The notes below the pieces were generated by a model, which was given only the letters and a program-made list of their open reading frames with translations, was not told where the DNA came from and searched no databases. The position numbers were made by a program, and so were the translations under genes. This document shows, piece by piece, positions 36,859-49,005 of a stretch of 64,000 nucleotides of DNA (position 1 is the first letter of the stretch; every line of letters starts with the position of its first letter). The stretch is from Hydractinia symbiolongicarpus. Lineage: Eukaryota; Cnidaria; Hydrozoa; Anthoathecata; Hydractiniidae. The stretch is from the NCBI RefSeq assembly GCF_029227915.1, contig NC_079885.1, forward strand, positions 806,001-870,000. Direction: 5' to 3'.

Positions 36859-38476
36859 GAATTTTTAAATTACTTTTTCACCACTAAAACGCATGAGACT
36901 TGTAGTTTTTAAAAATGTTTTCATTTTTGATGAGACGCTGAATAAAAGAAGTTTAATCGCCGGCAAACGAAAACCTGCGATTTCCCGTAAATCCCGGGCT
37001 TGGCACGTATAGTCAAAAGTATACAAAGAAAGTACCCTGTGAGTAAACTCATTTCCAGAAAGATTTTTTAAATTATTTTTTCACCACTAAAACGCATAAG
37101 ACTTGTAGTTTTTAAAAAAGTTTTCATTTATGATGAGACGCTGAATATAAGAAGTTTAATCGCCGGCAAACGAAAACCCGCGATTTCCCGTAAATCCCGG
37201 CTTGGCCCGTATAGTCAAAAGTATACAAAGAAAGTACCCAGGGAGTAAACTCATTTCCCGAACGATTTTTTAAGTTATTTTTTCACCACTAAAACGCACG
37301 AGACTTGTAGTTTTCAAAAATATTTTCATTTTTGATGAGACGCTGAATAAAAGCAGTTTAATCGCCGGCAAAGGAAAACCTGCGATTTCCCTAAATCCCG
37401 GACTCGGCCCGTATAGTCAAAAGTATACAAAGAAAGTACCCAGAGAGTAAACTCATTTCCAGAACGATTTTTTAAATTACTTTTTCACCACTAAAACGCA
37501 TAAGACTTGTAGTTTTTAAAAATGTTTTCATTTTTGATGAGACGCTGAATAAAAGAAGTTTAATCTCCGGCAAACGAAAACCCGCGATTTCCCGTAAATC
37601 CCGGCTTGGCCCGTATAGTCAAAAGTATACAAAGAAAGTACCCAGGAAGTAAACTCATTTCCCGAACGATTTTTTAAATTATTTTTTCACCACTAAAACG
37701 CACGAGACTTGTAGTTTTCAAAATTATTTTCATTTTTGATGAGACGCTGAATAAAAGAAGTTTAATCTCCGGCAAACGAAAACCCGCGATTTCCCGTAAA
37801 TCCCGGCTTGGCCCGTATAGTCAAAAGTATACAAAGAAAGTACCCAGGAAGTAAACTCATTTCCCGAACGATTTTTTAAATTATTTTTTCACCACTAAAA
37901 CGCACGAGACTTGTAGTTTTCAAAAATATTTTCATTTTTGATGAGACGCTGAATAAAAGCAGTTTAATCGCCGGCAAACGAAAACTTGCGATTTCCCTAA
38001 ATCCCGGACTCGGCCCGTATAGTCAAAAGTATACAAAGAAAGTACCCAGGGAGTAAACTCATTTCCAGAACGATTTTTTAAATTATTTTTTCACCACTAA
38101 AACGCAAAAGACTTGTAGTTTTCAAAAGTGTTTTCATTTTTGATGAGACGCTGAATAAAAGAAGTTTAATCGCCGGCAAACGAAAACCCGCAATTTCCCG
38201 TAAATCCCGGGCTTGGCCCGTATAGTCAAAAGTATACAAAGAAAGTACCCAGGGAGTAAACTCATTTGCCGAACGATTTTTTATATTATTTTTTTACCAC
38301 TAAACGCATGAGTCTTGTAGTTTTCAAAAATATTTTCATATTTGATGGGACGCTGAATAAAAGAAGTTTAATCGCCGGCAAACGAAAATCCGCGATTTCC
38401 AGTAAATCCCGGACTCGGCCCGTATAGTCAAAAGTATACAAAGAAAGTACCCAGGGAGTAAACTCATTTCCCGAAC
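36859..38476 (+). repeat. Nine-monomer unit D3, copy 2 within D2
   Basis: Second copy of the 35037 unit. Just before it, the monomer at 36656 is a hybrid: an ordinary left half (GAACGTTTTTTTAAATT, CAAGAATG) joined to a T-type right half (CATATTTGATGGGACG, AAAATCCGCG). The same hybrid lies at 42121, as D2 predicts. Confidence 0.88.
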
Positions 38477-39288
38477 GTTTTTTTAAATTATTTTTTCACC
38501 ACTAAAACGCATGAGACTTGTAGTTTTCAAGAATGTTTTCATTTTTGATGAGACGCTGAATAAAAGAAGTTTAATCGCCGGCAAACGAAAACCCGCCATT
38601 TCCCGTACACCCTGGACTCGGCCCGTGTAGTCAAAAGTATACAAAGAAAGTACCCAGGGAGTAAACTCATTTCCCGAACGATTTTTTAAATTATTTTTTC
38701 ACCACTAAAACGCACGAGACTTGTAGTTTTCAAAAATATTTTCATTTTTGATGAGACGCTGAATAAAAGCAGTTTAATCGCCGGCAAAGGAAAACCTGCG
38801 ATATCCCTAAATCCCGGACTCGGCCCGCATAGTCAAAAGTATACAAAGAAAGTACCCAGGGAGTAAACTCATTTCCGGAACGATTTTTTAAATTATTTTT
38901 TCACCACTAAAACGCAAAAGACTTGTAGTTTTTAAAAATGTTTTCATTTTTGATGAGACGCTGAATAAAAGAAGTTTAATCGCCGGCAAACGAAAACCCG
39001 CGATTTCCCGTAAATCCCGGGCTTGGCCCGTATAGTCAAAAGTATACAAAGAAAGTACCCAGGGAGTAAACTCATTTCCCGAACGATTTTTTATATTATT
39101 TTTTTACCACTAAACGCATGAGTCTTGTAGTTTTCAAAAATATTTTCATATTTGTTGGGACGCTGAATAAAAGAAGTTTAATCGCCGGCAAACGAAAATC
39201 CGCGTTTTCCTGTAAATCCCGGACTCGGCCCGTATAGTCAAAAGTATACAAGGAAAGTACCCAGGGAGTAAACTCATTTCCCGAACGA
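38402..39288 (+). repeat. Six-monomer-offset duplication D4, copy 1 (887 bp)
   Basis: Matches 39617-40503 at offset 1,215 with a few differences (AATCGCC against AATTGCC; CGGCCCGTAT against CGGCCGGTAT). Shared rare tags are CCCGCCATTTCCCGTACACC, CTGCGATATCCC, CCCGCATAGTC, TTTCCGGAACG, TTTGTTGGGACG and GTTTTCCTGTAAATC. A third copy of the series lies in D2 copy 2 near 43942. Confidence 0.9.
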
Positions 39289-39616
39289 TTTTTTAAATTA
39301 TTTTTTCACCACTAAAACGCATGAGACTTGTAGTTTTCAAAAATGTTTTCATTTTTGATGAGACGCTGAATAAAAGCAGTTTAATCGCCGGCAAACGAAA
39401 ACCCGCGATTTGCCGTAAATCCCGGGCTTGGCCGGTATAATCAAAAGTATACAAAGAAAGTACCCAGGGAGTAAACTCATTTCCCGAACGATTTTTTATA
39501 TTATTTTTTTACCACTAAACGCATGAGACTTGTAGTTTTCAAAAATATTTTCATATTTGATGGGACGCTGAATAAAAGAAGTTTAATCGCCGGCAAACGA
39601 AAATCCGCGATTTCCC

Positions 39617-40503
39617 GTAAATCCCGGACTCGGCCCGTATAGTCAAAAGTATACAAAGAAAGTACCCAGGGAGTAAACTCATTTCCCGAACGTTTTTTTA
39701 AATTATTTTTTCACCACTAAAACGCATGAGACTTGTAGTTTTCAAGAATGTTTTCATTTTTGATGAGACGCTGAATAAAAGAAGTTTAATCGCCGGCAAA
39801 CGAAAACCCGCCATTTCCCGTACACCCTGGACTCGGCCCGTGTAGTCAAAAGTATACAAAGAAAGTACCCAGGGAGTAAACTCATTTCCCGAACGATTTT
39901 TTAAATTATTTTTTCACCACTAAAACGCACGAGACTTGTAGTTTTCAAAAATATTTTCATTTTTGATGAGACGCTGAATAAAAGCAGTTTAATTGCCGGC
40001 AAAGGAAAACCTGCGATATCCCTAAATCCCGGACTCGGCCCGCATAGTCAAAAGTATACAAAGAAAGTACCCAGGGAGTAAACTCATTTCCGGAACGATT
40101 TTTTAAATTATTTTTTCACCACTAAAACGCAAAAGACTTGTAGTTTTTAAAAATGTTTTCATTTTTGATGAGACGCTGAATAAAAGAAGTTTAATCGCCG
40201 GCAAACGAAAACCCGCGATTTCCCGTAAATCCCGGGCTTGGCCCGTATAGTCAAAAGTATACAAAGAAAGTACCCAGGGAGTAAACTCATTTCCCGAACG
40301 ATTTTTTATATTATTTTTTTACCACTAAACGCATGAGTCTTGTAGTTTTCAAAAATATTTTCATATTTGTTGGGACGCTGAATAAAAGAAGTTTAATCGC
40401 CGGCAAACGAAAATCCGCGTTTTCCTGTAAATCCCGGACTCGGCCGGTATAGTCAAAAGTATACAAGGAAAGTACCCAGGGAGTAAACTCATTTCCCGAA
40501 CGA
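39617..40503 (+). repeat. Duplication D4, copy 2, bridging the two D2 copies
   Basis: This copy fills most of the 775-bp gap between D2 copy 1 (ends 39692) and D2 copy 2 (starts 40468). Its right end joins the GAACGAATTTTTT monomer that begins D2 copy 2. D2 and D4 are therefore products of linked exchange events, not separate insertions. Confidence 0.87.
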
Positions 40504-43500
40504 ATTTTTTAAATTACTTTTTCACCACTAAAACGCATGAGACTTGTAGTTTTTAAAAATGTTTTCATTTTTGATGAGACGCTGAATAAAAGAAGTTTAA
40601 TCGCCGGCAAACGAAAACCTGCGATTTTCCGTAAATCCCGGGCTTGGCACGTATAGTCGAATGTATACAAAGAAAGTACCCTGTGAGTAAACTCATTTCC
40701 AGAAAGATTTTTTAAATTATTTTTTCACCACTAAAACGCATAAGACTTGTAGTTTTTAAAAAAGTTTTCATTTATGATGAGACGCTGAATATAAGAAGTT
40801 TAATCGCCGGCAAACGAAAACCCGCGATTTCCCGTAAATCCCGGCTTGGCCCGTATAGTCAAAAGTATACAAAGAAAGTACCCAGGGAGTAAACTCATTT
40901 CCCGAACGATTTTTTAAGTTATTTTTTCACCACTAAAACGCACGAGACTTGTAGTTTTCAAAAATATTTTCATTTTTGATGAGACGCTGAATAAAAGCAG
41001 TTTAATCGCCGGCAAAGGAAAACCTGCGATTTCCCTAAATCCCGGACTCGGCCCGTATAGTCAAAAGTATACAAAGAAAGTACCCAGAGAGTAAACTCAT
41101 TTCCAGAACGATTTTTTAAATTACTTTTTCACCACTAAAACGCATAAGACTTGTAGTTTTTAAAAATGTTTTCATTTTTGATGAGACGCTGAATAAAAGA
41201 AGTTTAATCTCCGGCAAACGAAAACCCGCGATTTCCCGTAAATCCCGGCTTGGCCCGTATAGTCAAAAGTATACAAAGAAAGTACCCAGGAAGTAAACTC
41301 ATTTCCCGAACGATTTTTTAAATTATTTTTTCACCACTAAAACGCACGAGACTTGTAGTTTTCAAAATTATTTTCATTTTTGATGAGACGCTGAATAAAA
41401 GAAGTTTAATCGCCGGCAAACGAAAACCCGCGATTTCCCGTAAATCCCGGCTTGGCCCGTATAGTCAAAAGTATACAAAGAAAGTACCCAGGAAGTAAAC
41501 TCATTTCCCGAACGATTTTTTAAATTATTTTTTCACCACTAAAACGCACGAGACTTGTAGTTTTCAAAAATATTTTCATTTTTGATGAGACGCTGAATAA
41601 AAGCAGTTTAATCGCCGGCAAACGAAAACTTGCGATTTCCCCAAATCCCGGACTCGGCCCGTATAGTCAAAAGTATACAAAGAAAGTACCCAGGGAGTAA
41701 ACTCATTTCCAGAACGATTTTTTAAATTATTTTTTCACCACTAAAACGCAAAAGACTTGTAGTTTTCAAAAGTGTTTTCATTTTTGATGAGACGCTGAAT
41801 AAAAGAAGTTTAATCGCCGGCAAACGAAAACCCGCAATTTCCCGTAAATCCCGCGCTTGGCCCGTATAGTCAAAAGTATACAAAGAAAGTACCCAGGGAG
41901 TAAACTCATTTGCCGAACGATTTTTTATATTATTTTTTTACCACTAAACGCATGAGTCTTGTAGTTTTCAAAAATATTTTCATATTTGATGGGACGCTGA
42001 ATAAAAGAAGTTTAATCGCCGGCAAACGAAAATCCGCGATTTCCAGTAAATCCCGGACTCGGCCCGTATAGTCAAAAGTATACAAAGAAAGTACCCAGGG
42101 AGTAAACTCATTTCCCGAACGTTTTTTTAAATTATTTTTTCACCACTAAAACGCATGAGACTTGTAGTTTTCAAGAATGTTTTCATATTTAATGGGACGC
42201 TGAATAAAAGAAGTTTAATCGCCGGCAAACGAAAATCCGCGATTTCCCGTAAATCCCGGACTCGGCCCGTATAGTCAAAAGTATACAAAGAAAGTACCCA
42301 GGGAGTAAACTCATTTCCCGAACGAATTTTTAAATTACTTTTTCACCACTAAAACGCATGAGACTTGTAGTTTTTAAAAATGTTTTCATTTTTGATGAGA
42401 CGCTGAATAAAAGAAGTTTAATCGCCGGCAAACGAAAACCTGCGATTTCCCGTAAATCCCGGGCTTGGCACGTATAGTCAAAAGTATACAAAGAAAGTAC
42501 CCTGTGAGTAAACTCATTTCCAGAAAGATTTTTTAAATTATTTTTTCACCACTAAAACGCATAAGACTTGTAGTTTTTAAAAAAGTTTTCATTTATGATG
42601 AGACGCTGAATATAAGAAGTTTAATCGCCGGCAAACGAAAACCCGCGATTTCCCGTAAATCCCGGCTTGGCCCGTATAGTCAAAAGTATACAAAGAAAGT
42701 ACCCAGGGAGTAAACTCATTTCCCGAACGATTTTTTAAGTTATTTTTTCACCACTAAAACGCACGAGACTTGTAGTTTTCAAAAATATTTTCATTTTTGA
42801 TGAGACGCTGAATAAAAGCAGTTTAATCGCCGGCAAAGGAAAACCTGCGATTTCCCTAAATCCCGGACTCGGCCCGTATAGTCAAAAGTATACAAAGAAA
42901 GTACCCAGAGAGTAAACTCATTTCCAGAACGATTTTTTAAATTACTTTTTCACCACTAAAACGCATAAGACTTGTAGTTTTTAAAAATGTTTTCATTTTT
43001 GATGAGACGCTGAATAAAAGAAGTTTAATCTCCGGCAAACGAAAACCCGCAATTTCCCGTAAATCCCGGCTTGGCCCGTATAGTCAAAAGTATACAAAGA
43101 AAGTACCCAGGAAGTAAACTCATTTCCCGAACGATTTTTTAAATTATTTTTTCACCACTAAAACGCACGAGACTTGTAGTTTTCAAAATTATTTTCATTT
43201 TTGATGAGACGCTGAATAAAAGAAGTTTAATCTCCGGCAAACGAAAACCCGCGATTTCCCGTAAATCCCGGCTTGGCCCGTATAGTCAAAAGTATACAAA
43301 GAAAGTACCCAGGAAGTAAACTCATTTCCCGAACGATTTTTTAAATTATTTTTTCACCACTAAAACGCACGAGACTTGTAGTTTTCAAAAATATTTTCAT
43401 TTTTGATGAGACGCTGAATAAAAGCAGTTTAATCGCCGGCAAACGAAAACTTGCGATTTCCCTAAATCCCGGACTCGGCCCGTATAGTCAAAAGTATACA

Positions 43501-45157
43501 AAGAAAGTACCCAGGGAGTAAACTCATTTCCAGAACGATTTTTTAAATTATTTTTTCACCACTAAAACGCAAAAGACTTGTAGTTTTCAAAAGTGTTTTC
43601 ATTTTTGATGAGACGCTGAATAAAAGAAGTTTAATCGCCGGCAAACGAAAACCCGCAATTTCCCGTAAATCCCGGGCTTGGCCCGTATAGTCAAAAGTAT
43701 ACAAAGAAAGTACCCAGGGAGTAAACTCATTTGCCGAACGATTTTTTATATTATTTTTTTACCACTAAACGCATGAGTCTTGTAGTTTTCAAAAATATTT
43801 TCATATTTGATGGGACGCTGAATAAAAGAAGTTTAATCGCCGGCAAACGAAAATCCGCGATTTCCAGTAAATCCCGGACTCGGCCCGTATAGTCAAAAGT
43901 ATACAAAGAAAGTACCCAGGGAGTAAACTCATTTCCCGAACGTTTTTTTAAATTATTTTTTCACCACTAAAACGCATGAGACTTGTAGTTTTCAAGAATG
44001 TTTTCATTTTTGATGAGACGCTGAATAAAAGAAGTTTAATCGCCGGCAAACGAAAACCCGCCATTTCCCGTACACCCTGGACTCGGCCCGTGTAGTCAAA
44101 AGTATACAAAGAAAGTACCCAGGGAGTAAACTCATTTCCCGAACGATTTTTTAAATTATTTTTTCACCACTAAAACGCACGAGACTTGTAGTTTTCAAAA
44201 ATATTTTCATTTTTGATGAGACGCTGAATAAAAGCAGTTTAATCGCCGGCAAAGGAAAACCTGCGATATCCCTAAATCCCGGACTCGGCCCGCATAGTCA
44301 AAAGTATACAAAGAAAGTACCCAGGGAGTAAACTCATTTCCGGAACGATTTTTTAAATTATTTTTTCACCACTAAAACGCAAAAGACTTGTAGTTTTTAA
44401 AAATGTTTTCATTTTTGATGAGACGCTGAATAAAAGAAGTTTAATCGCCGGCAAACGAAAACCCGCGATTTCCCGTAAATCCCGGGCTTGGCCCGTATAG
44501 TCAAAAGTATACAAAGAAAGTACCCAGGGAGTAAACTCATTTCCCGAACGATTTTTTATATTATTTTTTTACCACTAAACGCATGAGTCTTGTAGTTTTC
44601 AAAAATATTTTCATATTTGTTGGGACGCTGAATAAAAGAAGTTTAATCGCCGGCAAACGAAAATCCGCGTTTTCCTGTAAATCCCGGACTCGGCCCGTAT
44701 AGTCAAAAGTATACAAGGAAAGTACCCAGGGAGTAAACTCATTTCCCGAACGATTTTTTAAATTATTTTTTCACCACTAAAACGCATGAGACTTGTAGTT
44801 TTCAAAAATGTTTTCATTTTTGATGAGACGCTGAATAAAAGCAGTTTAATCGCCGGCAAACGAAAACCCGCGATTTGCCGTAAATCCCGGGCTTGGCCGG
44901 TATAATCAAAAGTATACAAAGAAAGTACCCAGGGAGTAAACTCATTTCCCGAACGATTTTTTATATTATTTTTTTACCACTAAACGCATGAGACTTGTAG
45001 TTTTCAAAAATATTTTCATATTTGATGGGACGCTGAATAAAAGAAGTTTAATCGCCGGCAAACGAAAATCCGCGATTTCCCGTAAATCCCGGACTCGGCC
45101 CGTATAGTCAAAAGTATACAAAGAAAGTACCCAGGGAGTAAACTCATTTCCCGAACG
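40468..45157 (+). repeat. Segmental duplication D2, copy 2 (4,690 bp)
   Basis: Partner of 35003-39692. It carries the same internal structure: two 9-monomer units, the TACACCCTGG / CTGCGATATCC / TTTGTTGGGACG series, and the closing T monomer at 44955. After 45157 the sequence enters the right-hand zone with an ACTTGAAG B-like monomer, whereas copy 1 is followed by another TACACCCTGG series. Confidence 0.92.
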
Positions 45158-46979
45158 ATTTTTTAAATTATTTTTTCACCACTAAAACGCATGAGACTTG
45201 AAGTTTTCAAAAATGTTTTCATTTTTGATGAGACGCTTAATGAAAGAGGTTTAGTCGCCGGCAAACGAAATCTCGCGTTTTCCCGTAAATCCAGGGCTTG
45301 GCCCGTATAGTCGAATGTATACAAAGAAAGTACCCAGGAAGTAAACTCATTTCCCGAACGATTTTTTAAATTTTTTTTTCACCACTAAAACGCATGAGAC
45401 TTGTAGTTTTTAAAAATGTTTTCATTTTTGATGAGACGCTAAATAAAAGAAGTTTAATCGCCGGCAAACGAAAACCCGCGATTTCCCGTAAGTCCCGGCT
45501 TGGCCCGTATAGTCAAAAGTATACAAAGAAAGTACCCAGGGAGTAAACTCATTTCCCGAACGATTTTTTAAATTATTTTTTCACTACTAAAACGCATGAG
45601 ACTTGTAGTTTTCACAAATGTTTTCATTTTTGATGAGACGCTTAATGAAAGACGTTTAAAAGCCGGCAAACAAAATACCGCGTTTTCCCGTAAATCCGGG
45701 GCTTGGCACGTATAGTCGAATGTATACAAAGAAAGTACCCTGTGAGTAAACTCATTTCCAGAACGATTTTTTAAATTTTTTTTTCACTACTAAAACGCAT
45801 GAGACTTGTAGTTTTCAAAAATGTTTTCATTTTTGATGAGACGCTTAATGAAAGACGTTTAATCGCCGGCAAACAAAATACCGCGTTTTCCCGTAAATCC
45901 GCGGCTTGGCCCGTATAGTCGAATGTATACAAAGAAAGTACCTAGGGAGCAAACTCATTTCCCGAACGATTTTTTAAATTTTTTTTTCACCACTAAAACG
46001 CATGAGACTTGTAGTTTTCAAAAATGTTTTCATTTTTGATGAGACGCTGAATAAAAGCAGTTTAATCGCCGGCAAACGAAAACCCGCGATTCGCCGTAAA
46101 TCCCGGGCTTGGCCGGTATAATCAAAAGTATACAAAGAAAGTACCCAGGGAGTAAACTCATTTCCCTAACGATTATTTATATTATTTTTTTACCACTAAA
46201 CGCATGAGACTTGTAGTTTTCAAAAATATTTTCATATTTGATGGGACGCTGAATAAAAGAAGTTTAATCGCCGGCAAACGAAAATCCGCGATTTCCCGTA
46301 AATCCGCGGCTTGGCCCGTATAGTCGAATGTATACAAAGAAAGTACCTAGGGAGTAAACTCATTTCCCGAACGATTTTTTAAATTTTTTTTTCACCACTA
46401 AAACGCATGAGACTTGTAGTTTTCAAAAATGTTTTCATTTTTGATGAGACGCTGAATAAAAGCAGTTTAATCGCCGGCAAACGAAAACCCGCGATTCGCC
46501 GTAAATCCCGGGCTTGGCCGGTATAATCAAAAGTATACAAAGAAAGTACCCAGGGAGTAAACTCATTTCCCGAACGATTTTTTATATTATTTTTTTACCA
46601 CTAAACGCATGAGACTTGTAGTTTTCAAAAATATTTTCATATTTGATGGGACGCTGAATAAAAGAAGTTTAATCGCCGGCAAACGAAAATCCGCGATTTC
46701 CCGTACATCCCGGACTCGGCCCGTATAGTCAAAAGTATACAAAGAAAGTACCCAGGGAGTAAACTCATTTCCCGAACGATTTTTTAAATTATTTTTTTAC
46801 CACTAAACGCATGAGACTTGTAGTTTTCAAAAATATTTTCATATTTGATGGGACGCTGAATAAAAGAAGTTTAATCGCCGGCAAACGAAAATCCGCGATT
46901 TCCCGTACATCCCGGACTCGGCCCGTATAGTCAAAAGTATACAAAGAAAGTACCCAGGGAGTAAACTCATTTCCCGAAC
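45157..46979 (+). repeat. HOR unit 5a, 9 monomers, 1,823 bp
   Basis: Begins with the ACTTGAAG / GGTTTAGTCGCC / AAATCTCGCG monomer, followed by the GCTAAATAAAAG / GTAAGTCCCGG monomer (GTAAGTCC at 45488), then the first AATACCGCG monomers. A 405-bp dimer (GATTCGCCG with GGCCGGTATAATC, then T) occurs at 46088 and 46493. The T at 46171 has GATTATTTATATT. The monomer at 46778 is a T hybrid with an ordinary left end. Confidence 0.88.
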
Positions 46980-49005
46980 GATTTTTTAAATTATTTTTTC
47001 ACCACTAAAACGCATGAGACTTGAAGTTTTCAAAAATGTTTTCATTTTTGATGAGACGCTTAATGAAAGAGGTTTAGTCGCCGGCAAACGAAATCTCGCG
47101 TTTTCCCGTAAATCCGGGGCTTGGCCCGTATAGTCGAATGTATACAAAGAAAGTACCCAGGGAGTAAACTCATTTCCCGAACGATTTTTTAAATTTTTTT
47201 TTCACCACTAAAACGCATGAGACTTGTAGTTTTTAAAAATGTTTTCATTTTTGATGAGACGCTAAATAAAAGAAGTTTAATCGCCGGCAAACGAAAACCC
47301 GCGATTTCCCGTAAGTCCCGGCTTGGCCCGTATAGTCAAAAGTATACAAAGAAAGTACCCAGGGAGTAAACTCATTTCCCGAACGATTTTTTAAATTATT
47401 TTTTCACTACTAAAACGCATGAGACTTGTAGTTTTCAAAAATGTTTTCATTTTTGATGAGACGCTGAATAAAAGAAGTTTAATCGCCGGCAAACGAAAAC
47501 CCGCGATTTCCCGTAAATCCCTGGCTTGGCTCGTATAGTCAAAAGTATACAAAGAAAGTACCCAGGGAGTAAACTCATTTCCCGAACGATTTTTTAAATT
47601 ATTTTTTCACCACTAAAACGCATGAGACTTGTAGTTTTCAAAAATGTTTTGATTTTTGATGAGACGCTTAATGAAAGACGTTTAATCGCCGGCAAACAAA
47701 ATACCGCGTTTTCCCGTAAATCCCGGCTTGGCCCGTATAGTCAAAAGTATACATAGAAAGTACCCAGGGAGTAAACTCATTTCCCGAACGATTTTTTAAA
47801 TTATTTTTTCACCACTAAAACGCATGAGACTTGTAGTTTTTAAAAATGTTTTCATTTTCGATGAGACGCTGAATAAAAGAAGTTTAATCGCCGGCAAACG
47901 AAAACCCGCGATTTCCCGTAAATCCCGGGCTTGGCACGTATAGTCGAATGTATACAAAGAAAGTACCCTGTGAGTAAACTCATTTCCAGAACGATTTTTT
48001 AAATTTTTTTTTCACTACTAAAACGCATTAGACTTGTAGTTTTCAAAAATGTTTTCATTTTTTATGAGACGCTTAATGAAAGACGTTTAATCGCCGGCAA
48101 ACAAAATACCGCGTTTTCCCGTAAATCCGCGGCTTGGCCCGTATAGTCGAATGTATACAAAGAAAGTACCTAGGGAGTAAACTCATTTCCCAAACGATTT
48201 TTTAAATTTTTTTTTCACCACTAAAACGCATGAGACTTGTAGTTTTCAAAAATGTTTTCATTTTTGATGAGACGCTTAATGAAAGAGGTTTAATCGCCGG
48301 CAAACAAAATACCGCGTTTTCCCGTAAATCCCGGCTTGGCCCGTATAGTCAAAAGTATACATAGAAAGTACCCAGGGAGTAAACTCATTCCCCGAACGAT
48401 TTTTTAAATTATTTTTTCACCACTAAAACGCATAAGACTTGTAGTTTTTAAAAATGTTTTCGTTTTCGATGAGACGCTGAATAAAAGAAGTTTAATCGCC
48501 GGCAAACGAAAACCCGCGATTTCCCGTAAATCCCGGGCTTGGCACGTATAGTCGAATGTATACAAAGAAAGTACCCTGTGAGTAAACTCATTTCCAGAAC
48601 GATTTTTTAAATTTTTTTTTCACTACTAAAACGCATGAGACTTGTAGTTTTCAAAAATGTTTTCATTTTTGATGAGACGCTGAATAAAAGCAGTTTAATC
48701 GCCGGCAAACGAAAACCCGCGATTTCCCGTAAATCCCGGGCTTGGCCGGTATAATCAAAAGTATACAAAGAAAGTACCCAGGGAGTAAACTCATTTCCCG
48801 AACGATTTTTTATATTATTTTTTTACCACTAAACGCATGAGACTTGTAGTTTTCAAAAATATTTTCATATTTGATGGGACGCTGAATAAAAGAAGTTTAA
48901 TCGCCGGCAAACGAAAATCCGCGATTTCCCGTACATCCCGGACTCGGCCCGTATAGTCAAAAGTATACAAAGAAAGTACCCAGGGAGTAAACTCATTTCC
49001 CGAAC
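46980..49005 (+). repeat. HOR unit 5b, 10 monomers, 2,026 bp
   Basis: Repeats the ACTTGAAG and GTAAGTCC (47311) head of unit 5a and ends with one T monomer at 48804. The ACATAGAAAG and TTTTCGATG variants that mark the rest of the right zone first appear here, at about 47750 and 47857. AATACCGCG monomers alternate with GGCACGTATAGTCGAATG / CCTGTGAG monomers. Confidence 0.88.

Larger units (their letters stand above)
35003..39692 (+). repeat. Segmental duplication D2, copy 1 (4,690 bp)
   Basis: Matches 40468-45157 at a constant offset of 5,465 bp (27 monomers). I noticed only a handful of differences, for example GTAGATTTC against GTAGTTTTC, GATTTTCAG against GATTTCCAG, CCCGGGCTT against CCCGCGCTT, AATCTCCGG against AATCGCCGG, and CATATTTGATGGG against CATATTTAATGGG. 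The left break is CAAAGAAAG versus CAAGGAAAG; the right break is GAACGTTTTTT versus GAACGATTTTT. Both ends lie at the anchor side of a monomer. Confidence 0.92.
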
